In this document: in pieces, positions 1 through 5,348 of the stretch
How positions within the stretch are numbered: position 1 is the stretch's first letter
Layout of the letters: every line of letters starts with the position of its first letter
Source of the DNA: Actinomycetota bacterium
Lineage (GTDB): Bacteria; Actinomycetota; Acidimicrobiia; Acidimicrobiales; Ilumatobacteraceae
Assembly (NCBI GenBank): GCA_016870295.1
Contig: VGBY01000072.1
Location: 1 to 5,464, forward strand
Direction: 5' to 3'
DNA length: 5,464 nt
Position numbers and translations under genes: made by a program
Notes under the pieces: generated by a model
The model's input: only the letters and a program-made list of their open reading frames with translations
The model's database searches: none
What the model was told of the DNA's origin: nothing

Positions 1-1022
1 ACCGGCTGAACACAGTTCTCGCATCACGGCTTGGGTCGGCCCGAGTGCGGTCGGTGCGTGACGAAGAAATCGGCACTGGTCAGATGTCGGAGTCGCGCCG
101 ACTGCGAATGGAATTTGATGGCGTATCCGACCTTCCCGCCACGATGATTGCAAAGTTTCCGAGCGCTGATGAGAAGAGTCGCATGACTGGGAAGTTGACG
201 CGGTGCTACGAGGTGGAGTCGTCGTACTACCGAGACCTTCGCGATGCGTTGGATGTTGGTGCACCGAAATGCTTTTATGTTGAACATGACGAGGCAACTG
301 ATGACTTCTTGCTTCTGCTCGAGGACTTTGCGCCCTGTCGACAAGGTGATCAGATCACTGGTTGTTCAGCACACGAGGCTCGGGCCTGTATAGACGAGCT
401 CGTGCGGCTACACGGGCCACTTTGGAACTCAACGTTTCTCACGACGTTGCCGTGGCTGAATCGCAGCGAAGTGTCAGATCGTGCTGGAACACAGGCGCTG
501 ATGAACATGGTGTACGCGGGCTTTACGGAGCGCTATCACGATCGCCTCTCACCGGCGGCCCGAGAGTTAGGAGCGGAGTTCGTAAAGATTTCAGATGGCT
601 ACTTCCGTCGCCAGTTTCCACACCGCACGGTGGTCCATGGTGATTTCAGACTCGACAATCTGCTGTTCCGTGATGATGGCAGTGTCGGTGTCGTTGACTT
701 TCAGACTGTCACGCATGCATGCGGATCACTCGACCTTGCGTATTTCATTGGCGCAGGCCTTACCATCGATTTGCGACGTGACCTCGAACATGAACTCGTG
801 AAACGTTGGCTGGATGGTCTGCGTGGCTATGGTGTCACGCTGTCGTTTGACGATGCGTGGAACGAGTACCGCAGATATACCTTTGCGGGCTTCGTTATGG
901 CTGTCATTGCGTCGATGATCGTGAAGCAAACCGACCGTGGCGACGAGATGTTTCTCGCGATGGCCAATCGTCACGCGCAGCACGCCCTTGACCTCGACTC
1001 GCTCGCCGCTGTGCGAAACTAG
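1..1022 (+). CDS. Phosphotransferase, aminoglycoside/choline-kinase-like (APH, ecdysteroid-kinase-like) family; 5' partial
   Basis: Predicted ATP-dependent small-molecule kinase of the protein-kinase-like APH fold. The frame is open to the left edge (first full codon at 3). The residues before the in-frame GTG at 45 look like normal family N-terminus, so the true start lies upstream of the window. Visible motifs, in order: a glycine-rich nucleotide loop GTGQMS (72-89), a candidate ATP-binding Lys in MIAKFP (codon 153-155), the catalytic-loop Brenner motif HGDFRLDN (636-659, catalytic Asp at 642-644), and the metal-binding DFQ (696-704), which replaces the DFG/DFE of kinases. No signal peptide is seen, so it is probably cytoplasmic. 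The next gene starts 4 nt after its stop, indicating an operon. Relatives include ecdysteroid-kinase-like proteins and the kinase domain of ACAD10/ACAD11, which acts on 4-hydroxyacyl substrates. The substrate here is unknown. Sampled stretches look less GC-rich than in the following gene. Confidence 0.88.
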   Translation, partial: RLNTVLASRLGSARVRSVRDEEIGTGQMSESRRLRMEFDGVSDLPATMIAKFPSADEKSRMTGKLTRCYEVESSYYRDLRDALDVGAPKCFYVEHDEATDDFLLLLEDFAPCRQGDQITGCSAHEARACIDELVRLHGPLWNSTFLTTLPWLNRSEVSDRAGTQALMNMVYAGFTERYHDRLSPAARELGAEFVKISDGYFRRQFPHRTVVHGDFRLDNLLFRDDGSVGVVDFQTVTHACGSLDLAYFIGAGLTIDLRRDLEHELVKRWLDGLRGYGVTLSFDDAWNEYRRYTFAGFVMAVIASMIVKQTDRGDEMFLAMANRHAQHALDLDSLAAVRN

Positions 1023-1026
1023 ACGT

Positions 1027-2094
1027 ATGGCTCGCTACGACGCGGTCGACGAGCGGTTCGGACACCAGATTCCCGAGCCGTTCCGCAACACGGTGTTGCA
1101 CCATCACGACTGGCGCGAGAGTCTCTTTTTCATCATGCACCCGACCGACCAGTTGGGCGACGTATTCATTCTCACGCTGGCGAATTTTCCGGCGCGCAAC
1201 GAGATGGATTCCCTGCAACTCGGGCGGTGGGGAAGCACGCCGTTACTCGCGCGGCACGCACGGCACGTGAATGGCGACCATGATGACTGGAACGTCGGGC
1301 CGGTAAACATCGAGATTCTCGAGCCTCGCAAGAAGGTGCGCTTGCGTGTCGATGGCGACAACTACTCGAAGAACGTCGTGCCGCTCGCGATGGACATCAC
1401 CTACACCGCGCGCGTGCAGCCGTATCAACTGCGCCGCGGCACGATGAAGGCCGGCCACGAAGTGGTGTGGGATCAGTCGCACATGTTTCAAAGCGGATGG
1501 TATGACGGCACGGTCACCCACAAAGGCGAGACGCGAAAGATCGAAAAGTGGTGGGGTCAACGCGATCATTCCTGGGGCATTCGCACGCACTACCGCTGCC
1601 CGATGTGGATGTGGCTGGCAATTCACGTCCCGGAGGGCATGCTCGCGGTGTGGTGCTGGGAGTTGCCGAATGGTGCACGTATCTACACTGACGGATGTTT
1701 GTCGCCGAGTGATGGTGGTGAGCCGATAAGCGTTCGCGAATTCCGCCACGATCTCACGTGGCTCGATGACACGCAAAAGCCGGTGTCATATGAGCGGTTC
1801 GGGGAAAGCGTGCACGGGCTTGCGGGCCGCGTCACGTTCGTGTTGGAGAACGGCCGAGCGATCGACGTCGAAGCACATGGCCGCTGGGCCCAGCGTTACG
1901 ACGCCTTCAACCCTGGCAAGCCGAACGCGCTTGGCGGTGGTCTCAACGAAATGATGGTGACGACCAGCGACGGCCAACGCGGCACAGCCATCTACGAAGT
2001 AACCGGCGCGTGGCACCACAAGTACTTTCCACTGCCGCGCGGAGAGCGATTGCCACCCGACGGCGTTACACCAGGGGAGAACCAGCGAGCATGA
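1027..2094 (+). CDS. DUF7064/DUF7065-like (lipocalin-type beta-barrel) protein of unknown function
   Basis: Protein of 355 residues. The ATG at 1027 is preferred because it lies 4 nt after the preceding stop. An in-frame ATG at 937 would add a region overlapping the kinase gene by 86 bp, with no family character. There is no clear Shine-Dalgarno, so translation may be coupled to the upstream gene. The most diagnostic element is the W-W-G-Q-R-D-H-S-W-G-I-R block at residues 175-186, followed by an aromatic-rich strand (W195, W197, W209, W211). This block is the hallmark I associate with the DUF7064/DUF7065 actinobacterial and proteobacterial proteins, which are thought to be lipocalin-like. 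The N-terminal part (about 20-170) and C-terminal part (about 170-335) are rich in beta-strand-like segments. No signal peptide, membrane span or cofactor motif is seen. The position between a kinase and an oxygenase suggests binding or conversion of a hydrophobic intermediate. This is inference; the family name is from memory. Confidence 0.8.
   Translation: MARYDAVDERFGHQIPEPFRNTVLHHHDWRESLFFIMHPTDQLGDVFILTLANFPARNEMDSLQLGRWGSTPLLARHARHVNGDHDDWNVGPVNIEILEPRKKVRLRVDGDNYSKNVVPLAMDITYTARVQPYQLRRGTMKAGHEVVWDQSHMFQSGWYDGTVTHKGETRKIEKWWGQRDHSWGIRTHYRCPMWMWLAIHVPEGMLAVWCWELPNGARIYTDGCLSPSDGGEPISVREFRHDLTWLDDTQKPVSYERFGESVHGLAGRVTFVLENGRAIDVEAHGRWAQRYDAFNPGKPNALGGGLNEMMVTTSDGQRGTAIYEVTGAWHHKYFPLPRGERLPPDGVTPGENQRA
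2074..2080 (+). promoter_or_regulatory. Shine-Dalgarno for the PhyH gene
   Basis: GGGGAGA lies inside the end of the preceding coding region, 10 nt before the ATG at 2091. It favours that ATG over the in-frame ATG at 2097 and over the longer upstream open frame starting at 2010. It is the only clear ribosome binding site within the three-gene run. Confidence 0.6.
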
Positions 2095-2933
2095 CGATGG
2101 TGTCGGAAGGCAGCACCACCGGCGACGAGCGTCGTCGCGGCGACGACTACGTCGTGACACCGGAGGAACTTGAACGTTTTCGCCGAGACGGCTACGTGCA
2201 TCTGCATGGTGTGATGTCGGAGTCGGAGATGAAGGTCATCGACGATGCCTACGAGGCATTCTTGCGGCGGCAGATTCACGTTGAAGGTCGCGACTTCAAC
2301 GACATGACCACAGGGGAGTTCGGCACCGACCCAACGTCGTACGCCATCGTCAATGTGATGTTGCCACGCAAGTATCTGCCGTCGCTGCAAGGAAACCTGT
2401 TCGAGCGCCGTGCTGCGTCGATTGCGCGTCAGTTGTGCGGCGACGGCATGGTGATCGACTTCGATCAGTTGCTGGCAAAACAGCCGTTTCGTGACGATGC
2501 CGTCTTCGCGTGGCACCAGGATCAGGCGTATTGGATCGACACACCCGACCGTCGCACCGCGACGTGTTGGCTGGCCGTCGACGACTCCACCCTCGCCAAC
2601 GGATGCATGCAGTTCTTGCCCGGTACACAGCATGAGCCGGTGCGCGCGCACCGACCGCTGCACGGCGATCGTGACGCCAGCCATACTTTGGTGACCGACC
2701 TGCGACCCGGCGAAAAGACAACCCCGGTCGAGATCAAGCGCGGTGACATCACCGTGCATTGCGAAGGCGTGTTGCATGGCTCTGGCGGCAACACCTCGGC
2801 ATCACGGCGACGCGCCTACATCGTGGCGTTTCGATCGAGCGACACGGTACAAGAAGAGCGACGACTCGGCTTCACGCACTCGCACAACGATGCACAGGAT
2901 GTGAAGGAAGCCGTCGACGGCCTGCACGCCTAG
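2091..2933 (+). CDS. Phytanoyl-CoA dioxygenase (PhyH) family Fe(II)/2-oxoglutarate oxygenase
   Basis: Predicted non-haem iron oxygenase of 280 residues, a usual length for the family. These enzymes couple decarboxylation of 2-oxoglutarate to hydroxylation (sometimes halogenation or other oxidation) of a substrate, often a lipid or secondary metabolite. The iron triad is visible: H142 and D144 in WHQDQAYW, and distal H229 in LHGSGGN. R239-R241 then sit where the 2-oxoglutarate carboxylate-binding Arg is expected. NGCMQFLPGTQHE (170-182) matches the conserved PhyH turn. Asp at position 144 of the HxD argues for a hydroxylase rather than a halogenase, which carries Ala or Gly there. The N-terminal EELERFRRDGYVHLHGV (26-41) is the usual family opening. 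The start overlaps the preceding stop as ATGA and has a good ribosome site. The substrate cannot be assigned. No signal peptide, so cytoplasmic. Confidence 0.92.
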   Translation: MTMVSEGSTTGDERRRGDDYVVTPEELERFRRDGYVHLHGVMSESEMKVIDDAYEAFLRRQIHVEGRDFNDMTTGEFGTDPTSYAIVNVMLPRKYLPSLQGNLFERRAASIARQLCGDGMVIDFDQLLAKQPFRDDAVFAWHQDQAYWIDTPDRRTATCWLAVDDSTLANGCMQFLPGTQHEPVRAHRPLHGDRDASHTLVTDLRPGEKTTPVEIKRGDITVHCEGVLHGSGGNTSASRRRAYIVAFRSSDTVQEERRLGFTHSHNDAQDVKEAVDGLHA

Positions 2934-2951
2934 TGCGCGGTGTGTGGAGCG

Positions 2952-2988
2952 ACGCCGCTAGTCGGGCGGCGTACCAGTTTGGCGCCGC
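2952..2988. terminator. Candidate bidirectional terminator: alternative hairpins at convergent junction
   Basis: Two mutually exclusive stems share the strand at 2966-2971. Hairpin A pairs ACGCCGC (2952-2958) with GCGGCGT (2966-2972), a perfect 7-bp stem with a 7-nt loop. Hairpin B pairs GCGGCG (2966-2971) with CGCCGC (2983-2988), a 6-bp stem with an 11-nt loop. They lie between the stop of the plus-strand PhyH gene (2933) and the stop of the minus-strand kinase gene (2988), where a shared terminator is expected. No T-tract follows on either strand (only TTT at 2978-2980), so classical intrinsic termination is not proven. Confidence 0.4.
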
Positions 2989-2992
2989 TAGT
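2953..2992. repeat. Short direct repeat CGCCGCTAGT, two copies 30 bp apart
   Basis: CGCCGCTAGT occurs at 2953-2962 and again at 2983-2992. The 30-bp period equals ten codons. On the minus strand each copy carries a TAG: the real kinase stop at 2988-2990 and a second in-frame TAG at 2958-2960. This could be a remnant of a small tandem duplication or simply the sequence that makes the alternative hairpins possible. Confidence 0.55.
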
Positions 2993-3914
2993 TGGCAGCG
3001 ATGATGCGGGCGAGCGAAGCGTCGCTTGCCGGTCGAGCACCAAGATGCTCGATCACCCATGCGGCAATTCGCGTGGCGAAGCGCGCCGCCTCGACCACGG
3101 ATCCGTGTTTGGCGAAGTGCGCGAGATAGGCGCCAGCGAACGAGTCACCGGCCCCGGTCGCATCCACCAGGTTGTTCGTGGCGGGAAGAATCGATGTTTG
3201 CTCCCCATCGTGGTGCACGAGTGCGCCGTCGGCGTCGAGCTTAAGGATGATCGTGGCCCCCGACAACTTGTCTGCGAGAGCGGTGGCGATATCGCTCGGG
3301 TCGAGCAGATTGGTGAGCGCCCGACCCTCCTCATAATTGGGGAGAAACACATTGATGCCGAGATCCTTCACGAACGACCAGAAGGTGGCGACACCCATGT
3401 CCTCGATCATCTGGAATGATGCCGGATCGAAAGAGATCACGTTGCCGCCCGCGCGCGCAATCTCGGCGGCGAGTCGTGCCGCAGTGCGCGGCGGGTCGGT
3501 GAAGAACGACCACGCCGTCAGGTGCAAATGGCGGGTGCGGTTGATGATTGATTTGGGTAACTCTTGTGGCAACAAGAAGAAGTCGGCACCACGCCCCGAC
3601 ACCATGCTGCGTTCGCCGGTCTGGTCGACGAACACGGCGACGCTGCCGGTGAGGTGGGCGTCGGTGTGGACGAAATAATGCGTTACGCCCTCATGATCGA
3701 GGTCTTCGCGGGCGAGGTCGCCGAGCCGGTCACGACCGATTTTGCCGATGAAGTGGGTGTCGAGTCCACAACGGCGGGCCCACACGGCAACGTTTGCAGC
3801 ACTACCGCCGGGGGTGAGCATCACTTCGCCGAACGAGTCGCCGCCTTTCAACACCTCATTGTTGGTGCGGATGAGCACGTCCCACGCGAAGTCGCCAACG
3901 ACGCACAAACTCAT
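2988..3914 (-). CDS. PfkB-family carbohydrate kinase (ribokinase-like)
   Basis: Predicted ATP-dependent sugar or nucleoside kinase of 308 residues, full length for the family. N-terminal signature GGSAANVA (36-43) forms part of the substrate pocket. N193-Y-E-E196 matches the NxxE motif involved in Mg/phosphate binding. The C-terminal signature DATGAGDSFAG (251-261) gives the anion hole (GAGD) and catalytic base D257. The ERSMVSGRGA stretch (101-110) resembles that of ketodeoxygluconate- and fructo-/ribokinase-like members, but the substrate cannot be fixed from sequence. ATG is the start, with a TANNNT -10 box ending 6 nt before it, so the mRNA is probably leaderless. It is 68 nt downstream of the SDR stop on the same strand; it could be read through from SDR but appears to have its own promoter. 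It converges on the PhyH gene. Cytoplasmic. Confidence 0.93.
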   Translation of the reverse strand: MSLCVVGDFAWDVLIRTNNEVLKGGDSFGEVMLTPGGSAANVAVWARRCGLDTHFIGKIGRDRLGDLAREDLDHEGVTHYFVHTDAHLTGSVAVFVDQTGERSMVSGRGADFFLLPQELPKSIINRTRHLHLTAWSFFTDPPRTAARLAAEIARAGGNVISFDPASFQMIEDMGVATFWSFVKDLGINVFLPNYEEGRALTNLLDPSDIATALADKLSGATIILKLDADGALVHHDGEQTSILPATNNLVDATGAGDSFAGAYLAHFAKHGSVVEAARFATRIAAWVIEHLGARPASDASLARIIAAN

Positions 3915-3920
3915 GAAATC

Positions 3921-3926
3921 ACGCTA
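3921..3926 (-). promoter_or_regulatory. -10 box TAGCGT of leaderless pfkB-family kinase promoter
   Basis: Read on the minus strand, TAGCGT is followed by six bases (GATTTC) and then the ATG of the kinase. A TANNNT box at this distance puts the transcription start on or next to the A of the ATG. There is no Shine-Dalgarno upstream, which fits leaderless translation. No convincing -35 is visible. Confidence 0.5.
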
Positions 3927-3979
3927 CCGATGCGCAATCCACCGCGTTCTATCCGGCGATGGGCCCGACGTCTTCGTGT

Positions 3980-3996
3980 GCGTCAGCGCTTGACGC
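3980..3996. repeat. Small inverted repeat at the SDR stop codon
   Basis: GCGTCA (3980-3985) and TGACGC (3991-3996) form a perfect 6-bp stem with a 5-nt loop. It spans the SDR stop codon on the minus strand. It could attenuate transcription between SDR and the kinase gene, but it has no T-tract and is short enough to be chance. Confidence 0.25.
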
Positions 3997-4768
3997 TTGA
4001 GGTCAGCAGATTCACGATCTGCTGTGGCAGCCCGACGAGCACTGGGTAGATTTTCGCCCGTTTCGGTAGGCACACGTTGGCGGTGCCGCGTTCGACGGCG
4101 TTGCACACCGCCCGCGCCACGCGCTCACGCGGCACCTCGGGTAATAGTTGCAGGCGACGGAGGCGCGAGAACATCTGCTCGGGGGCGCGCAGTCCCTTTA
4201 CGTTGGCGAGCATGTCGGTGGGGATCGGCCCAATCTCCACGATGGTGAGCCCGACGGGCGAGCCCTTCAGTTCGTGTCGCAATACGCGGTGAAACCCGGA
4301 GAGCCCGGCCTTCGACGAGCAGTAGAGCGTCATGCCGGCAAATCCGCCAGCGGCGGCGAGCGACGAGATGTTCACCACGTGGCCCTTGCCCCGTGAGCGC
4401 ATGAGTGGCACGGCTTGGCGCATCAGTTCAATCGGCACGATCTGGTTGAGCGTGATCACTCGTTGCACGTCGAGTGCCGAAGTTTGGGCGAACATCCGTG
4501 TGTCATCGACCCCCGCGTTGTTGATGACAAGATCAATCGGCCCGTGAATCGCCTCGAGTCGTGCGACGAGGTCAGCTCGCTCAGACTCCACCGACAAGTC
4601 ACAGGGGAACGCAACCCCGCCGACCGACTGCATCACGCCGTTGAGTGCAGTCGCGCTGCGGGCGACGCCGATCACCTTCGCCCCGCGCGATGCGGCTTCG
4701 CGGGCAATGGCCTCGCCGATGCCGCGTGACGCGCCAGTGACGAGTACGCGAGTGCCGTTGAGGTCCAC
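3983..4768 (-). CDS. Short-chain dehydrogenase/reductase (classical SDR)
   Basis: Predicted NAD(P)-dependent oxidoreductase of 261 residues, typical classical SDR length, with Rossmann fold. Motifs: nucleotide-binding TGASRGIG (11-18), NNAG (83-86), N109 in the active-site helix, and the catalytic triad S136, Y149, K153 (Y-C-S-S-K). R15 and R37 (after the second strand) suggest NADP(H) preference. The usual PG motif after the sixth strand is replaced by IGPIPT (179-184), so the cofactor loop is slightly atypical. The last 25 residues are hydrophobic and amphipathic (IYPVLVGLPQQIVNLL), seen in many actinobacterial lipid-related SDRs, and may give weak membrane association. The start is GTG; M-D-L-N-G-T-R-V-L-V matches the normal SDR opening, and a -10 box sits 6 nt upstream, suggesting a leaderless mRNA. 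Divergent from the cupin gene, upstream of the PfkB kinase. Substrate unknown. Confidence 0.92.
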   Translation of the reverse strand: MDLNGTRVLVTGASRGIGEAIAREAASRGAKVIGVARSATALNGVMQSVGGVAFPCDLSVESERADLVARLEAIHGPIDLVINNAGVDDTRMFAQTSALDVQRVITLNQIVPIELMRQAVPLMRSRGKGHVVNISSLAAAGGFAGMTLYCSSKAGLSGFHRVLRHELKGSPVGLTIVEIGPIPTDMLANVKGLRAPEQMFSRLRRLQLLPEVPRERVARAVCNAVERGTANVCLPKRAKIYPVLVGLPQQIVNLLTSSVKR

Positions 4769-4774
4769 GCCCCG

Positions 4775-4780
4775 ACAGTA
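4775..4780 (-). promoter_or_regulatory. -10 box TACTGT of leaderless SDR promoter
   Basis: On the minus strand TACTGT is followed by six bases (CGGGGC) and then the GTG start of the SDR gene, the spacing expected if transcription begins at the start codon. A weak -35 candidate, TTCGAA at 4798-4803, lies 17 nt upstream of the box. The back-to-back cupin promoter occupies the other half of the same short region. Confidence 0.5.
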
Positions 4781-4829
4781 GTGGCGAACGCAAGTGCTTC
4801 GAATTTGGCTCGTGGCAATGTCGGCTCGC

Positions 4830-4835
4830 TACGGT
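4830..4835 (+). promoter_or_regulatory. -10 box TACGGT of cupin promoter (decides the start codon)
   Basis: TACGGT ends 7 nt before the GTG at 4843. The earlier in-frame GTG at 4834 overlaps the box itself, so if this promoter is real translation must begin at 4843 on a leaderless mRNA. A poor -35-like TTGGCT (4805-4810) lies 19 nt upstream. Confidence 0.42.
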
Positions 4836-4842
4836 GGCAACC

Positions 4843-5238
4843 GTGGCCGAGCCAGTCATTCGCCGTGTTGGTGAGGTACCGCAACACGAGTGGAACAGTG
4901 CGATGCGCGGCAGCGTGCGGTGGTGGGAGTTGATCGGCGGCGACACGATGCCAACATCGGAATTGGTGGTCGGCATCGCCGAGGTGCCCGTTGGCGCTGG
5001 CAAACCTCCGCGTGGTCACACACATGCGCCGGCAGAGGTGTACTACATCATCTCTGGAAATGGTGAAGTGTTCGTTGACGGAACGACGCATCCAATCGCA
5101 TCAGGCGACGCAGTGTGGATTCCGCCGAATGCCGAACATGTTGCATACAACGTCGGTGACGAACCGTTGCGATTGATGTATGTATTCGCCAAAGACAAAT
5201 TCAGTGACATCACCTATTGCTTTCCGGGCGAGAAGTAA
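4843..5238 (+). CDS. Small single-domain cupin protein
   Basis: Protein of 131 residues from GTG 4843 (134 if the GTG at 4834 is used), the usual size of a single cupin_2 barrel. Motif 1, G-x5-H-x-H-x3-E-x6-G, is complete: H59, H61, E65 and G72. Motif 2 runs from G88 through P94 and N96 to H99 and N103; its usual Gly is Asn96. Three His and one Glu therefore form a normal metal site (Fe, Mn, Ni or Zn). The N-terminal part (RWWELIGGD, TSELVVGIAEVPVGA) and the C-terminal DEPLRLMYVFAKDKF resemble small cupins annotated only by domain, which may be dioxygenases, isomerases, lyases or binding proteins. No signal peptide. Divergent from the SDR gene, so the two may share regulation. The C-terminal half looks less GC-rich than the rest of the window. 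Confidence 0.88.
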   Translation: MAEPVIRRVGEVPQHEWNSAMRGSVRWWELIGGDTMPTSELVVGIAEVPVGAGKPPRGHTHAPAEVYYIISGNGEVFVDGTTHPIASGDAVWIPPNAEHVAYNVGDEPLRLMYVFAKDKFSDITYCFPGEK

Positions 5239-5307
5239 AGGCATACCAACGCTCACGTATCAGCTCGTGAACTAGCGCACGAACTGCGAGGGGAGCGTTG
5301 GTAGCCT
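5239..5307. repeat. Long interrupted inverted repeat, two-stage stem-loop after the cupin gene
   Basis: AGGC plus TACCAACGCTC (5239-5254) pairs with GAGCGTTGGTA plus GCCT (5293-5307): 15 pairs with a single bulged A at 5243. Inside is a symmetrical 6x6 internal loop (5255-5260 against 5287-5292), then a second stem CAGCTCGTG (5261-5269) with CACGAACTG (5278-5286), 8 of 9 paired, and an 8-nt apical loop. It begins one base after the cupin stop codon. It may be a terminator for the cupin mRNA, an RNA leader, or an operator-like element. No T-tract follows. Its right arm contains the TAGCCT box proposed for the next gene. Confidence 0.6.
5302..5307 (+). promoter_or_regulatory. Possible -10 box TAGCCT for the saccharopine-dehydrogenase-like gene
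   Basis: TAGCCT has the same TA[G/C]N[G/C]T form as the -10 boxes of the three leaderless promoters in this window. Here it lies 50 nt before the start codon, so the mRNA would have a leader of about 44 nt with a hairpin and a Shine-Dalgarno. No recognisable -35. It overlaps the right arm of the long inverted repeat. Confidence 0.3.
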
Positions 5308-5316
5308 GAGAGTCCT

Positions 5317-5334
5317 CGGATGCCCTCGCATCCG
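5317..5334 (+). other. Leader hairpin before the saccharopine-dehydrogenase-like gene
   Basis: CGGATGC (5317-5323) pairs perfectly with GCATCCG (5328-5334) around a CCTC tetraloop. It ends 8 nt before the Shine-Dalgarno AAGGAA and would sit near the 5' end of a transcript started from the TAGCCT box. It could be a terminator of the upstream unit or an mRNA-stabilising or regulatory leader structure. I do not recognise a known riboswitch. Confidence 0.4.
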
Positions 5335-5342
5335 CTGTCTGT

Positions 5343-5348
5343 AAGGAA
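5343..5348 (+). promoter_or_regulatory. Shine-Dalgarno for the last gene
   Basis: AAGGAA lies 9 nt before the GTG at 5358 and supports that codon as the start. This gene has a leader and ribosome site, in contrast to its three leaderless-looking neighbours. Confidence 0.6.

Noticed and set aside
45..47. GTG at 45 as the true start of the phosphotransferase
   Set aside because: The frame is open to the left edge and the residues before it resemble the normal family N-terminus. No ribosome site or -10 box precedes it at a proper distance.
712..723. Perfect 12-bp palindrome CGCATGCATGCG
   Set aside because: It lies inside the kinase coding region, just after the DFQ motif, encodes ordinary residues, and has no partner copy; probably chance.
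937..1026. Upstream ATG at 937 as an extended start of the DUF gene
   Set aside because: The extension overlaps the end of the kinase gene by 86 bp and is rich in Arg, Ser and Thr with no conserved look; the ATG at 1027 is 4 nt after the stop, typical of an operon.
1243..1776. Minus-strand open frame (177 codons) opposite the DUF7064/7065-like gene
   Set aside because: Shadow frame opposite the diagnostic WWGQRDHSWGIR coding region; no domain and no upstream signals.
1992..2777. Long minus-strand open frame (261 codons) opposite the PhyH gene
   Set aside because: It is antisense to a gene with complete catalytic motifs, and its translation is rich in His, Arg and Val without any family motif. 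It is the usual GC-driven shadow.
2940..3419. Plus-strand open frame (159 codons) in the convergent junction and opposite the PfkB kinase
   Set aside because: Most of it is antisense to the kinase C-terminal signature region. It reads through the junction hairpins and has no recognisable domain.
4672..5091. Minus-strand open frame (139 codons) spanning the SDR-cupin promoter region
   Set aside because: It overlaps two well-supported genes on both sides and would erase the divergent promoters; the translation has no family character.
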